A stretch of DNA of 64,000 nucleotides, from assembly GCA_013180625.2 (NCBI GenBank), contig SNVD02014564.1, positions 26,886-90,885 on the forward strand. The letters run 5' to 3'. A model generated the notes under the pieces. That model saw nothing but the letters and a program-made list of their open reading frames with translations, ran no database searches and was not told the origin of the DNA. Below are positions 38,071 through 50,084 of this stretch, in pieces. How positions within the stretch are numbered: position 1 is the stretch's first letter; every line of letters begins with the position of its first letter. A program made the position numbers and the translations under genes. This DNA comes from Boswellia sacra. Its lineage: Eukaryota; Streptophyta; Magnoliopsida; Sapindales; Burseraceae.

Positions 38071-40318
38071 GATTATAAATTTGATTAAAATAGAGAAGCA
38101 CGTGGGGTCTTTTGGTTAATTGTCACCTAACCAGAAACTTTAAGCCCACATGGATCGTTCTTCTTGACCTTATGAATTTCCTAATAATGATTTCTTAAAG
38201 ACTTTATGCCTCTATTCTTAATAAAACTACAGGGCTTTCATTAATTGCATGAATGTGCCTCGACTTATCGTTTGCGATGGTGCTTCTTTTTGACAACCTT
38301 TTGGGCTTCTCCACGAAAGGTTTGCTTTTCATCTCATCCCTTATGTGTTTTTGCTTTAATTATGCGGTAAAGAACATGGGATTTCCTTTTCATATCCTTC
38401 AAGTCCCAGTTTCTCTTCCCACTAAATTATGACCTAGCTAAAATAATCTTGCAATGTTGAAAGTCTTGCACCAAAATTTGCAACTCTTTGTGGTAGAAAA
38501 TAATGCAAAGTTGAACCCACACAGATTAAAGAGTAAATATGAATCCAAATATTGTATTAATCAAACGTCATGAATTTGACTTTTATCAATTATTTAATGT
38601 AAAAATACTCTGTGGATGGTTACACGTATCTAAGTTTACTTTATTCAAATCTAAAACGGAGCTACGGATTAGTAAGATGAGGAATAAAAAGCTGCAACTA
38701 CACTTATTCCCATTTACTAGTTTTTCTTCGTTTAAAAACAAACAATGAAGGCTCAGATGGTTCTTTGTGTGCCCCCAAGGGCGTTAGCAAAACTTGATCC
38801 TAGGTTGTGTTGGATTTCACTATATTATCTCTTGGGATCTTGCATTAGAGTGTGTGCGATATCCCTTGTAGGATTTCTCGGTGAGAGTCTCGAACCGGAG
38901 AACCATGGTTATTAGATGAGGGACCCAAACCAGAGAACCATGGTTATTAAAAAAAGAAAAAAGAATAAACAAAAAAAGATGGTTGTTTGTGTGAACTAAT
39001 GGAAAAGCTAGAGATCATTTAATGCATGCTCATAAGCAGAACTTGGTCACAGAATATCAGGAATTCAATTGATGATGCAAGTTACCGTTCATGCGCATCT
39101 TGCGAATAAATAAACTGCAACACCACTTCATGTATGGATCAGGCAACTAGCAAACCCACGGCAGCTGGTAGTTAAGTTACTTCTGTTGTAGCATTGTTCC
39201 TGTAATAACAATTTTTCGGAGCACAAGAAAATATAATAATATAGGTTCCCATATATCTAATTTTCATTTAAGTAATTGAGGTCATTAATTGGTTATGTAT
39301 AATTTTTACTTTTCAAACCCTTAAATGTCATTTTTAATTTTAATTTTAATTTTTTATTATTATTTTATCATTTAATTTTGTGTTTGGATGGATATCTAAA
39401 TAATATGAGTTCCCCGAATTTAAAAGGAAAAAAGAATCACATATTATTATTAGCGAGAGGGACTAAAGCAATTTCAAGTTAAAGCAAGAGGATCGAACTT
39501 GTTTAAATAAACCTGAAAGTGCCTCAAATTTTAAGAATTAAGAGAAACCAAGTAAACATAAATTAGTTAACCATGAAGATGAAAATGAACAAGCTGGCCG
39601 GCGTCGAAGAAGATGATCGAGGCTTTCCCAAAATAAATAGACAAAAACTAGAATAAGAAGAGAAAATTGTACCCTTGGTGATGTGAATGGAAAGAAATAT
39701 GAAGTAATTATAGACCTCTTAATTCCTTCCTACTTTCATCTTGCAAAACGTGAGATATTTATGTGATATTTTATAGTAGTATCACGTTGATTTGTTTTTC
39801 TCAGCAATCGAAAAGGTGAAAATCAGCTAAGAAGATCCAATTATATATGTACTTATTATCAAGTTCTTCATCACACACCGACAGCGAAAACAACCCTAAT
39901 TTATTTCATAGCAAATTAGGGTTGCATATAGACTCGAAGATCATGGTCACTCAATGTATATATAGATTGATGCCCTAAATTCTAACCTCAATCGGCCAGC
40001 AATAACTTAAAATAAATAAATAAATAAAAGGATGGAAGATCATGGAAGTACTGTTATGCAAATTTGATGCTTGCCACCATCAGTACTTTATTAATCTCAA
40101 AAATTTTCTGATTAGATGGAAGATGAAGATGAAGAGGAGGAGATGAAGCAACTCAAAATGTCACAAATCATAGCAGAGAAAAATATACAGAACACATAGA
40201 CTTGGAATTACATTTATTCATCTGTTAAATTACTTACTTTCTTAATTTGTCTCTTCATACAGGGCAACGCAAAGCTAGCTAGCTAAACTCTCAGCCTCCC
40301 TCTCTCTTCTGCACTTCT
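38071..40318. other. Intergenic DNA downstream of the AHL19-like gene
   Basis: Mostly AT-rich. A block at about 38753-38985 ends in an A-rich tail and repeats GAGAACCATGGTTATTA twice, and could be a decayed SINE. A small GC-rich patch lies at 39595-39622. The stretch nearest the gene is probably AHL19 3' UTR. No gene was found. Confidence 0.4.
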
Positions 40319-41167
40319 CTAAAAAGGTTGCCGCCCATGAGCCCAACCATAGGCTTCATGGCTCAGCTGCCCGCCATTTGGAACCAAATTTGGTGGCAAA
40401 TTGTTATAGACTGGTAACCCTGAAGGATCCCCCAACCCTCCACCGCTGCTGCTACCATTTCCTCCACCACCGAGTGGCCCCTGCGCCCCGCCAGCAGGCC
40501 CTTCATCCTCCTCTTCCAGTGGCAACCTCTCATATGTCGCATTAGAAAACGTTGCGGCGATCACCATCACCGGTCCTGCCGCCACCAGTGAGCCCACCAC
40601 GCTGCCTCCTACCACCTGACCCTGCCCGCCGGCTAAGTATATAGTCAACCCAGTTGAGCCTGGTGGAGCTGGCCCGGGCAAAAATGCGCCGGTCAATGAC
40701 AATATCTCGAACCTACCGTGAATTGCCATGACTGCGCCGGGGTCAGATGGCTGCCGGAGGGTTACATTAGTCACCGTGCCACTTCCACTCAGCACGCAAA
40801 CACCTCTTTGTCTCCTCCTTGCGAAATTAGCTAGGGTTTCAGCAACATCAGAGCCATTAGCTATTTCCATGACGTGACTCTTTAGTGCATTAGGGCTGTC
40901 CCTCGTGACGAATATGGGAGGTTTTGGTTTGTTCTTGGAGCCCGGTGGACGGCCTCTAGGGCGGCGCGTGGAGATTTCTATAGCTCCTTCTCTAGGCTCA
41001 TCACTATGCTCTCTTTCATCTTCTTCTTCGCCGCCTCCACTTCCACTTTCTCCATTGTTGTTGGTCATGGATATACCCAGATCTGGCTTTTTCATTGTAG
41101 ATGATGAAGTGGCCGAGGTATCCATGCCGGGAAGACCCACTTGCCCGGCCCACCACCGGTTCGCCAT
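40319..41167 (-). CDS. AHL19: AHL19-like AT-hook motif nuclear-localized protein
   Basis: A single uninterrupted reading frame of 282 residues, as expected for intronless clade-A AHL genes. It carries an N-terminal [14 protein letters not shown], an acidic Ser/Gly stretch (40-62), one type-I AT-hook ([17 protein letters not shown], 68-84), and the PPC/DUF296 domain (about 92-216) with the conserved hexapeptide GRFEIL at 151-156. A Gly-rich region precedes the tail [12 protein letters not shown]. The [10 protein letters not shown] motif and this C-terminus match Arabidopsis AHL19 as I recall it. Proteins of this clade bind the minor groove of AT-rich DNA, assemble with other AHLs through the PPC domain, and repress growth or affect defence and senescence. 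The gene is more GC-rich than its surroundings, which is usual for this clade. The ATG at 41165-41167 is the only plausible start. It faces away from the EIN4 block. Confidence 0.95.
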   Translation of the reverse strand: MANRWWAGQVGLPGMDTSATSSSTMKKPDLGISMTNNNGESGSGGGEEEDEREHSDEPREGAIEISTRRPRGRPPGSKNKPKPPIFVTRDSPNALKSHVMEIANGSDVAETLANFARRRQRGVCVLSGSGTVTNVTLRQPSDPGAVMAIHGRFEILSLTGAFLPGPAPPGSTGLTIYLAGGQGQVVGGSVVGSLVAAGPVMVIAATFSNATYERLPLEEEDEGPAGGAQGPLGGGGNGSSSGGGLGDPSGLPVYNNLPPNLVPNGGQLSHEAYGWAHGRQPF

Positions 41168-41700
41168 GACTGTGAAACAACTAGCACCAACAAGAAGAAA
41201 ACAATATTAACCCTGAGGAGAATTACTCTTTAATTAGCTTTAGAGATCTTGTTAGAGCTCATATATGGTCACACAATTGTCCATGTATTATTATATATAT
41301 AACCTAAAATATATAAAAGTCTGAGCTTAGAAAAGAGAAAAGAAATTAAGATGCAGGAGAATTAGCACACTTTAAAAGTTTGAAGAGAGAAAATAAACGA
41401 GAGTTAAAAGAAGTGATGAGAAGGTAACTAGCTAGCAAGCAAAGAGACCAAGATATGAACAAGAAAACATCAACTTTGGAAGAGAGAGAGACAGAGAGAT
41501 AATTAATCAACCAACTTGATTATTGTTGAAGGGTTTTTCTGGGTAAGTGTTGCCTTGGTCTAATTAAGGCAGCTGTGAAAGTTCTTGCAATTTTATTTTT
41601 TTCTCTCACTTATCAGCTGTTTAATTTATGTATATTTTTTTTGTTTGTTTGTTTTTCTTGCGTTTGTGTATATTAAATTGAATTGAGGCATGAAATAAGA
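41168..41700 (-). promoter_or_regulatory. Putative promoter and leader of the AHL19-like gene
   Basis: Read on the minus strand, a TATATATA-type run lies about 130 bp before the ATG (41293-41303), and purine-rich GAGAGAGA sequence occurs at 41480-41500. Which of several AT-rich runs is the TATA box is not decidable. The DNA from 41700 to 41944 shows no feature. Confidence 0.35.
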
Positions 41701-41944
41701 AGAGAGATAGATGGTAGTCGTGTGCTTGGAAATTAGGGCTTTTCAGCGTGGGGTCGTGTGCGCGTGAGAAGTTGGGGCGCACGTCCCTCTCCCGAGTCCC
41801 GACATAAATATATTAGCCAATGCTAAGGTATGTATAAGAATACTATTACCATGCCATTGTTATATTACACCTTGCCATATATATCCCACAAGTTTTTTAG
41901 ATTATCTTTTACACCCCTTTTACTTTATATACTAAATACAGAAC

Positions 41945-42186
41945 ATCAACTACATATATCTTTTTTTGTAACCGAGGTGTCCGGGCCAGTTTACGCGCAC
42001 CACGACTAATCCTCGGAGGAGACTAGCGCAACTACAACCCACTGTCACGGTCTCCCACTTAAATCATGGAGGAGGCCATTGTGGAGACTCGAATCCAGGA
42101 CTTCACCATTGGTGCTGTATCAACTCCATCCTGGCCCGCTTCACCACTTGAACCAACCCATTGTGGGTTCATCAACTACATATATC
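41945..42186 (-). mobile_element. tRNA-derived SINE with 16-bp target duplication
   Basis: The body (41961-42170) is on the minus strand. Near its 5' end it has an A-box-like TGGTTCAAGTGG (42144-42155) and a B-box-like GGATTCGAGTC (42086-42096), the pol III promoter of a tRNA-derived SINE. It ends in ...CCTCGGTTACAAAAAAA, the 3' tail seen at 41961-41967 as T7. Both sides carry the identical 16-mer ATCAACTACATATATC (41945-41960 and 42171-42186), so the insertion is fairly young. The 3' part resembles the Au-type plant SINE as I remember it. Confidence 0.88.
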
Positions 42187-42224
42187 GATTCTTATAAATG
42201 TATAAGTAATAAGATAGCTTGTGT

Positions 42225-42475
42225 ATAAAAATTAATTTATTATGTTATGGTCACATAAAATTGGGCTTTAATTAATTCAATACATATACATTAAATCTAT
42301 TACTAAAGCTCGTTATGTGAGTTTGTTACCTGTGTCCCACGATGACCTCTTTTGATGCCTATATAAACCCTCTTAATTTTTGTTTAAGATATACACATTT
42401 CTCAAAACTCTTTCTCTCTCTAAATTCTCTTTGCTTTTGAGAGCTTCTCTCTTTAAAAAAGATTATCTTAGAGAA
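42225..42475 (-). repeat. Dispersed inverted repeat, copy 1 (LTR-like)
   Basis: In reverse complement this block aligns with 46955-47215: AACTCTCAAA.G.AAAGAG, GAGAGAGAAAG, a TATATAGGCA / CTACATAGGCA motif, GAGGTAATTGTGGGA-like sequence and TTAATTAAAGCCCAATTTTA. Many substitutions separate the two. The TATATAAACCCTC motif and CT-rich downstream on the plus strand resemble an LTR promoter. Confidence 0.6.
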
Positions 42476-45400
42476 TTCTAAAGTATTAGGAACTAATTAG
42501 AGCATCGTAGGGTTTCTGCTGGCACCCTTGACCCTTTGTTTTGTTCTTAGGACCCAGACTCGACAATAAGCCTAAGCCTCAACTAGATTTCTAATTGCTT
42601 GGAAAAGTGTGCATCAACACATTGCATATATAGTTTAACCTTTTATATAAACATATATGATTTGTAGGTGATAATACAAATTCAAAATTTGTTTTAAAAG
42701 CAATATGTGTGTGTGTGTGGAAGAGTTTATGGATGTTAGGCATGTAACAAGTAATAAATTTATGAATTCATACGATGTGTATAGTTAAGTAGTGATGGCA
42801 ATATTTTAATCTATGGGTAAAAAGAGCTATTTTATTGTGTAACTTACCATTTATATAAATTGTATGATTTATATAAGGGCAAGAAGAAGAACACAAAGGC
42901 TCTTATTATTGTTTATTTTTTATATGGAAATTAAAGCAAGTATAAGTTGATGATGGTGAATGCATGGTTGATCATATGTAGTAATAATCAAAAGTTCAAA
43001 AACTCTACTTGAGTTGAGCGGGTACAAGTAAAATCCCAAGGAGAATTAATGTCCTCTAATTTACAATATATATATAGTTGTGTATCAACGAAACAAAAAC
43101 TCATCTTTTTCCTTTGGGCTTCTATAAGCTTTTCTATTATTTGTATCTCCGTTTGAAGTCTTGAGCACTACTGTTAGTGGAAGCCACACTTACATTGTTG
43201 ATTTTTTCATGAGAGGGAGAACCCTTTCAACTTTCAAGAATAAAATACAATATGGAAAAGAAAATCTTTGGAAACTACAAGAAATTATATATTGAAAAAT
43301 TGTTTCATCTCACACAATAGTCAAGAGTCAAATAAAAAGACAAGACAAGCAAGTTTAGAAAAAGGATCTTCAAGTGTACGTTATAATTGTATCTTTCTAT
43401 TAATGATTTGCGATACTATTAGATTTCACTTACCGTTGGAACTTGTTTTTAAGTACTGATCACAACTTAATTTTATGTTGCCATTGTATAGTTAATTAAG
43501 TTTTGGTTTTATGGCTGGAACATGCAATATATATATACACACACATGTTAACTTGTTAATATTATGCTATGAATAGAAACTACTGATAATAATATTTAAG
43601 TAACATCAAATGCACGAGACTGAAGTTTGCCACTTAAACGCGCACACAGCTGTTCACACAAAAGAAGATAATTATTATTACTTCGTCAAGGAGTAGTTAA
43701 AAAAAAAGAAGAAGAAGAAGAAGCAAAGATATTAATAAAAGGAAAAGAAATAAGTAAAGCAGATCATCGTACGATATAATGCCTACATGCAGCTAGTTTG
43801 TCTAGAAAATTAAGAAATTGAGATTTTTCAATCCCATATATATTTCTAAAATTCCAGTCTAAGATCTAGTTCAACCCCATTGCGACCTTAGTTCATGATA
43901 AATATTTGCATAATAATATGATGAAATTAACAGAAACTAGGGCATTGATGAAAAATTTCGATTAATGTTAAAACAAGTATAGTGCCACCAGAAGAAATTT
44001 AGCCCCAAATTGAAAAGAAAATCTCACTTGGGACCATCTCAAGATATGATCCCAATATATACAATACAATTAAATATTTGTTTCAAACTTTTTTTTTTTT
44101 TTTCCTTACTTGAGGAGCTAGCGTACTGCACCAAACCCATTTAATATAGAATATGTTTACATTTGCTTGCTAATCTAGCTAATTAATTGTTTCCCAAATA
44201 ACAAACTGCTAAATAATTGTTAATCAAAGACGAAGAGAAATTAATTAAACGAGAATGAAAATCATGGAGCACATAAAGAAATATAATAGACATGGCTTTG
44301 GTTTGGTGTGTGTGGTTTTTCTTACTTTTTTATCTTCGATATCATCGATGTGTGTGCAATGTCTTAACTATTCAAAGCTTTATCTTCTCTACTAACTGGG
44401 TAAATAATTTATTAATTAATTCTGCTAATTGGAACTGTTTTGTTTTCTTCAATTCGTCTCTTCTGTAGAAGTGATCAAAGTACGATGATTTTTAAATAGG
44501 GAGAAATGGCCGTATTTCGTTTGTAATATAATAATGTTAACATCACATACGGCCAGCTAGCTAGTTAATTTATTAAGAGTAGTTGAGTCTTTACTTGGAA
44601 GTCTAACTTCAAATATATTCAAAGATTAATATTTTAATGAATAATGGTAGCTGGTAATATATATGTTTTCACTGGTCCATAAATATTGTTGCTAAACAGT
44701 TGACTGGTTTATAAATAATTGATGAGTTTAAATTATGTCATCTTCTTATTAGAACGTTTTGTTAAATAATTTCTTCTTGTTCTTGATATAATTGGAACTA
44801 GAGTACAATAGAATTGAGTGTAGGAATTTCAGAAAAGATTAATCAGAAGTTCTTTCAGTTAGAGAGAGATCAATCTTTATATCAGGAGTGTTAAACTCAA
44901 ATATTAATGTTAGTCTCTTACCTGATAGCTCAAACTTGTGTCAAATAGTTATTTAACAAATGAGCTTAAAACAAATTTATTTATCAACATAAACTACTAG
45001 AGATAAATTATTGAGGAAAACCAAAGTTTAATGTATTTAATTTAAGAGTATTGTTTTCAAATCTTTTTTAAACTGCATAAAGAGTTTAATCCTCGCTGTA
45101 TGATCTGCAAATTGAGCATATATAATAGAATCAGTAAAAGTTTCACTGGTGCTGATATCTCATTATTTCATAAGCTTTAAAGGATGAACTTCTCATTTAT
45201 CTTTCAGAAAATGAAGCACACAATACAGAAAGTCAACTAAATAACAAAATATATACGGCGCACTTGACAGAGATTGGTTTTTCTCCAATAATAAATATGT
45301 TCAATCAGGAGGTGCTGTAACTAATGCATCGGAGGAACTACATTTGTTATGGATTCCAAGCACAACGATTTGAAGTTTCTTGATATACAAACACATGATG

Positions 45401-46954
45401 GTTTTTCAGTTTGTGCCCGAAAGAGAATTGAAAGTTGTTAGTTTATGCATGTATTGTAGAGAAAAAAGAAATGGTTATACTGGGACTCAGGTATTTCAGT
45501 CTTAAAAGTTGAAAATGATTTGATTGAGTTGATGACCTGAATAGCGATGGGAACCAGCATTAGATATTGACCGGCTACAAAAATATAATAATATGTTTTA
45601 ATACAAAATACAATAATATGTTTTATTAAACTTTTATAAAGTATAAGAGAAAACAGAAACACAGTAATTGTTTTAAATTAATTACGAGTTAAAGAAAGCT
45701 TTTAAACACCAAATCTATTTAAGAATATTGTAGAAACTTGGGGGACTTGAGCCTTAGCTTGATTAAGCACAGTTCCACAAATGCATCTGAAGATGAAGAA
45801 TACGCGATACGTATGCAACTGTGTGTTTCATATTTATTTATTGGTGATGATAACACTATATACAAATCATCTCGAACCCAATCTTTTCCACTATATTTTT
45901 GGCTAACTGTGAGGCTTACCCTACACATTTTAAAGGACTTGATATATTTGAGGAGTACGTTGCAAAATGAATTTAAAAAACTTGCTTTAAAAAAATGCAT
46001 AAATTTAAAAAGGTATTTTATACTGCTTCAAATGAAAATATCTTAATTTATAAAATGAAAATGTGGAAACACAAGGAAAAGGACATTTCACAAACGACTT
46101 TGAAGTTTCACAAAAAATGCTAAATTGCAAATGAAAATGACATTTTGACGAAAAAAAGCCAATGATCAATATTAATACAATTGTTAAATCCACAAATGGC
46201 CCAAAAGTATTTGAACAAGCTACTTGAGAGCCAAAAATGCGTGAGTACTAAGTCATGAAATCTAATGACTAATTCAACACTCTAGACTTACTAGTTACTT
46301 CGATTGCATGCTGACTATCTTTTCTAACATGCAACTCAAACGATTTAAGTTGCGTTGCATAAGTTACTGAGGAATCAGGATTCAACCAAAAGACTAGCTA
46401 GTCTATTGGGTGGAGGAAAAGAATTCTCTTTATAAATCTAAGATATCTCCTTACAACTATTCAATATAAACAACTCAACTATCCCCCTCTTGGTCGACAA
46501 GATATATGGTGTTTCATCACTGTCTGTACACCATTTCAACTCATCTTTGTTCAAAGCCCAAATCGTCACATTGATAATTCATGGGTTTAGCTTTGATATC
46601 ATTGTCAAGAAACCAAGTATCTAACTCAAATTAGCTCACTGGATGGAAAGACCAATCCTATCTTTATAAACCCAAAACCTTGTTTTACAACTATTCAATA
46701 TAGGACAACACAACAAAAGTCTGCGTAGAAACTTATTGAGAGTTATACATAAACTTAAGTTGAGTTTTTAATAAAAAATTAATATTTTGTTTTTTTGATA
46801 AAAGTTTTGGGAAGATTTAAAAAATGGATAAGTTGAAGGCTGTTTTCGAGTTTTAACGATTTTTTTGTTTTAGTCTAACTAATTTTAATGTTAAATATTG
46901 TTGATGCCGACGAGTCACACACTAAAATTCTCTAAGTCTAGTATAGACCAAAAT
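42476..46954. other. AT-rich intergenic stretch with no recognisable gene
   Basis: ORFs at 43268-43459, 45438-45662 and 45738-46046 have no family resemblance. A partial internal duplication (TTACAACTATTCAATATA at about 46452-46469 and 46683-46700) lies in a block that resembles a commonly repeated plant sequence containing the phrase TTTGATATCATTGTCAAGAA. No RNA gene was seen. Confidence 0.45.
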
Positions 46955-47215
46955 TCTCTAAGTAAGCTTTCTAGAGACAGAAACTCTCAAAGGTAAAGAG
47001 TTCTTGAGAGAGAAAGGGCTTTGAAAAAAATGCATACCTTGAGTAAAGATGATTAGGATGATCTACATAGGCACTAGGAGAGGTAATTGTGGGATTACCT
47101 AAATAACGGGTCTGGATAATGGGTTTAAGTGATTGACTTACTGTGTATATATCGGATTAATTAAAGCCCAATTTTATGTGATCATATCAAATACTATAAT
47201 ATACTTTTACTTCCT
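46955..47215 (+). repeat. Dispersed inverted repeat, copy 2 (LTR-like)
   Basis: Homologous to 42225-42475 in the opposite orientation, about 4.5 kb away. It is non-coding and shares TTAATTAAAGCCCAATTTTA exactly with copy 1. Confidence 0.6.
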
Positions 47216-47537
47216 TGAAGTGTAAATGTCATGACTCAAGAACTTGACATTTTGTTTGACAATCATCTAATATCGCTTGATAGCTTGACACCTTCTTAGA
47301 TGTGTGTCAACAATGGTCTAGTTAATGTCCATTTCTAAAAAAATCCTTAGAAGTATATATACATATGGATCTTTTGACACAATTCATTGACTTAAATTTA
47401 TCCTTAATCTCACCAAATCCAATAGTTAAGATTAAAAATATTCAAATATATAGATACACACATAGCAGGCTCCATGACACAAACTTTTGATATTAATTTT
47501 ATGCACACATTGTGAGTCATTAAATAAACTTAGTTTC

Positions 47538-49640
47538 TGTTAGGACAATGCCACCTGGACTGCCATATATCATATTTCAATCTATGTGAAATTGATGTGT
47601 TAGCATTTTGGAGAAAATAAACTTGTGATATTTTTACTTTATTTACTTTCTTGTTTTAACTGATGGAGTTGAGTATTACTTAACTGGATAATGGGCCAGT
47701 TTGGGGTTGTTATTTCAGTAGAAAAAAGTATTTCTACTTAACTGTAGAGAAAATCGGCTTTAAGAAAAAGTGGGAGGGTTTTTAGTAAACTAACTTTTAA
47801 AAACTACTTTGCTTTTCAAAAACAGGATAGAGGTGTTTGTGACAGCTATTGCTATAGTTTTTATTATGTACAAGTGAGCAAAATAGACATATATATTATC
47901 CCTTTGTAATATTTAATTATTAACATTTTATAAACAATTCTTTTAACTATTTAGAACAAATTCTATAAAAATTTATTTTTAAAGAATATTTTAAAAGTAT
48001 AAATAATCAATTTATGTAAAAAGTATGATTGTATAACTTATATCAAATTGTAAATTTAATTTATATCACAATCATATTAGTTTAAAAATTAACATTTGAT
48101 AGAAAAAATTTACATATTTATTTAGAAAATAATTTAAAATTTATAAAAATATATTAAATAAATATATATTAAATAAATAAGATTAATATTTTTGTTAAAA
48201 TGTTTGTTGGATTTATTTAATATATCTTTTTAAATTAAATTATACACATTTAATTTTAAATAATTAAATTTATTTATGAAATTTAAAAAAATAAAAAAAT
48301 TGAAAAAAATGAGATCACCGAAGTTGCCGAGACCACCATTACTGGGCACGTTCGGCAACACTGCTGATGTCTAATTGTTCAGCTCTGTCTAATCTATCCT
48401 AAGGTAGAAAAGTTTCAGCCATTAGAGATCGATTTCAGTCGTAAAAGGCGGCGCAAGTTTCAAATACTAGAAGTTTCGCCATGTTTTACCATGAAAATTG
48501 AACTTTCTCTGTTGATTCCTTCATTGCTGAATAGATCGTCTTCTAGCGATCACTCTGATGGTAGGGGTTCAAGGATGAGCTTTAATGATTTTTCTCGATG
48601 ACTGCTTAGACAACATACTGACCATTTTTTAATTTTTTTTTGTAAAAAATTATTTTATAAAAATAAAAAAATAAAAAATTATTTGTTTTAATTATAAATA
48701 TAAAATTTAATAACGAAGGTAATTTCATGTTGTATTTTTTATTGTGAGCAATTTTGATATTTCAATTTCTAGAAGCAAAATCTGATTTCTAAAAGCAGGT
48801 GGCCACCTACTTTTGGACTCCTTCTTTAGAGCAGATTTTTTTTAGCAGATTTTTTTTTAAGCAGTTGAGAAGTGATCCCAAACGCCTATGGGTTGCTGTT
48901 GCTGTAGAAAAAATCAGGGGCATTTGTTGCTGCAGAAAAAATTGACCTTTTCCACAATAACAGTAAAATTGACCTGTTCCAGGATATAGATTTATGTTTG
49001 GAAAGTTTTTATTCTATCTCACTTTAGGAAAAGTTAAATATTGTGATTATTCATTATTTATCCTAACATGATTTAACTTTCCTAAAGTCTTCAAGATATG
49101 CAGGATATTGAATGATACGGAGATATCTTGAAGAATCCTTGTTCTATAAGGAAAGCTTACTGGACGAGTTCTATAGAAGACTTTTAGTTTATGTCCAATT
49201 AAGGTTTTATGTGTAGGTTGTGAGGTTAAGCTTGAGTAGTGATAAGGCTTAATACTTATCATGATTATGTTTGTCTAGAGAGTGTGATTATCTCTTTGGG
49301 TAATTGTAATACAATTTGAGAGGGACTCAAATTATGGGAAGTAAAGTGCAGCAAAGTTTTAGGAAGTTGGTTTGCTATGGATGGAGCTCTTAATGTGAGA
49401 ACGTTGTTTACATAGGATAGGTGTGTGTGAGTGAATGTGAGGATTCATCAACTGTAAAGCCTTAGTCCTTTTAAACGTAAACATCATAGTGAATTACAGC
49501 TTGGCTGCTCGTGGATGTAGGCTGGTTTAGTCGAACCACGTAAAACTTCCTCTGTGCAATTTTTATTTACGTCTGTTGCATATTTGATAACTGCTTTAGT
49601 TTCATGTCATATAACTAAGTCTTTGGTTTTAATATTTACA
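47538..49640 (+). mobile_element. Solo Copia-type LTR interrupted by another insertion
   Basis: The LTR begins TGTTAGGACAATGCC and ends ...ATATTTACA, and both flanks are the 5-mer GTTTC (47533-47537 and 49641-49645). A single LTR inside an intact target duplication is the product of LTR-LTR recombination. Its first about 150 bp and last about 660 bp align with the minus-strand LTR at 52373-53324. The middle, about 47690-48980, is extra and is described separately. Confidence 0.8.
47690..48980. mobile_element. Insertion of about 1.3 kb inside the solo LTR
   Basis: The left part reads GGGCCAGTTTGGGGTTG. Near 48870-48890 there is a matching inverted end (reverse complement TAGGCGTTTGGGATCAC), so the core is a hAT-like TIR element. 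A further 80 bp repeats the left end in direct orientation. A GGATA motif occurs on both sides (47686-47690 and 48972-48976). A GC-richer island (48305-48605) sits between AT-rich arms and is non-coding in all frames. Exact borders are not resolved. Confidence 0.5.
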
Positions 49641-50084
49641 GTTTCAATGGCTGGATTCAACCTAACAATTTTTATTTTGAGGTGCATTAATTATGATATT
49701 AGATTCAATCACAACCGTTGAAAGTAATATCCAATGACTCACAATTCGTGTATAAATTGGTGTAAAAAAGTAATACCAATAAACCTAACCCATATATATC
49801 TTGTGTAAGTTTCAATTTGTTCTTGTGTGAACTTAGCATTATATTTCACCTCTAATTTTGTAGGAAAACGAATGAGTAACTTGATGAAGTTTAAAGTTTA
49901 CTAAAGTGTTAGAACAAATGAGACGAGGAAAAAAAGCATATTTGAGAAAAAGTGATGGGAGACGCGTTTTACAATTGTGAGCATGTCAATCATGAGTTAA
50001 GTAGCATATAAGTCATTTATTCTGAGTTGTTATTATTCTCCGTTATTGTGATTTCTTTTTCTTTAAAATTTTTCTCAGCGATAG

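Noticed and set aside
38753..38985. Possible SINE with A-rich tail
   Set aside because: The A-box and B-box candidates are too weak and too far apart, and the flanks give no clear target duplication.
40905..41210. Plus-strand 101-codon ORF
   Set aside because: It is antisense to the AHL19-like gene and has no family resemblance.
45738..46046. 102-codon ORF in the AHL19-LTR intergenic region
   Set aside because: No motif, no splice context, and an overlapping antisense ORF of similar length; probably chance.
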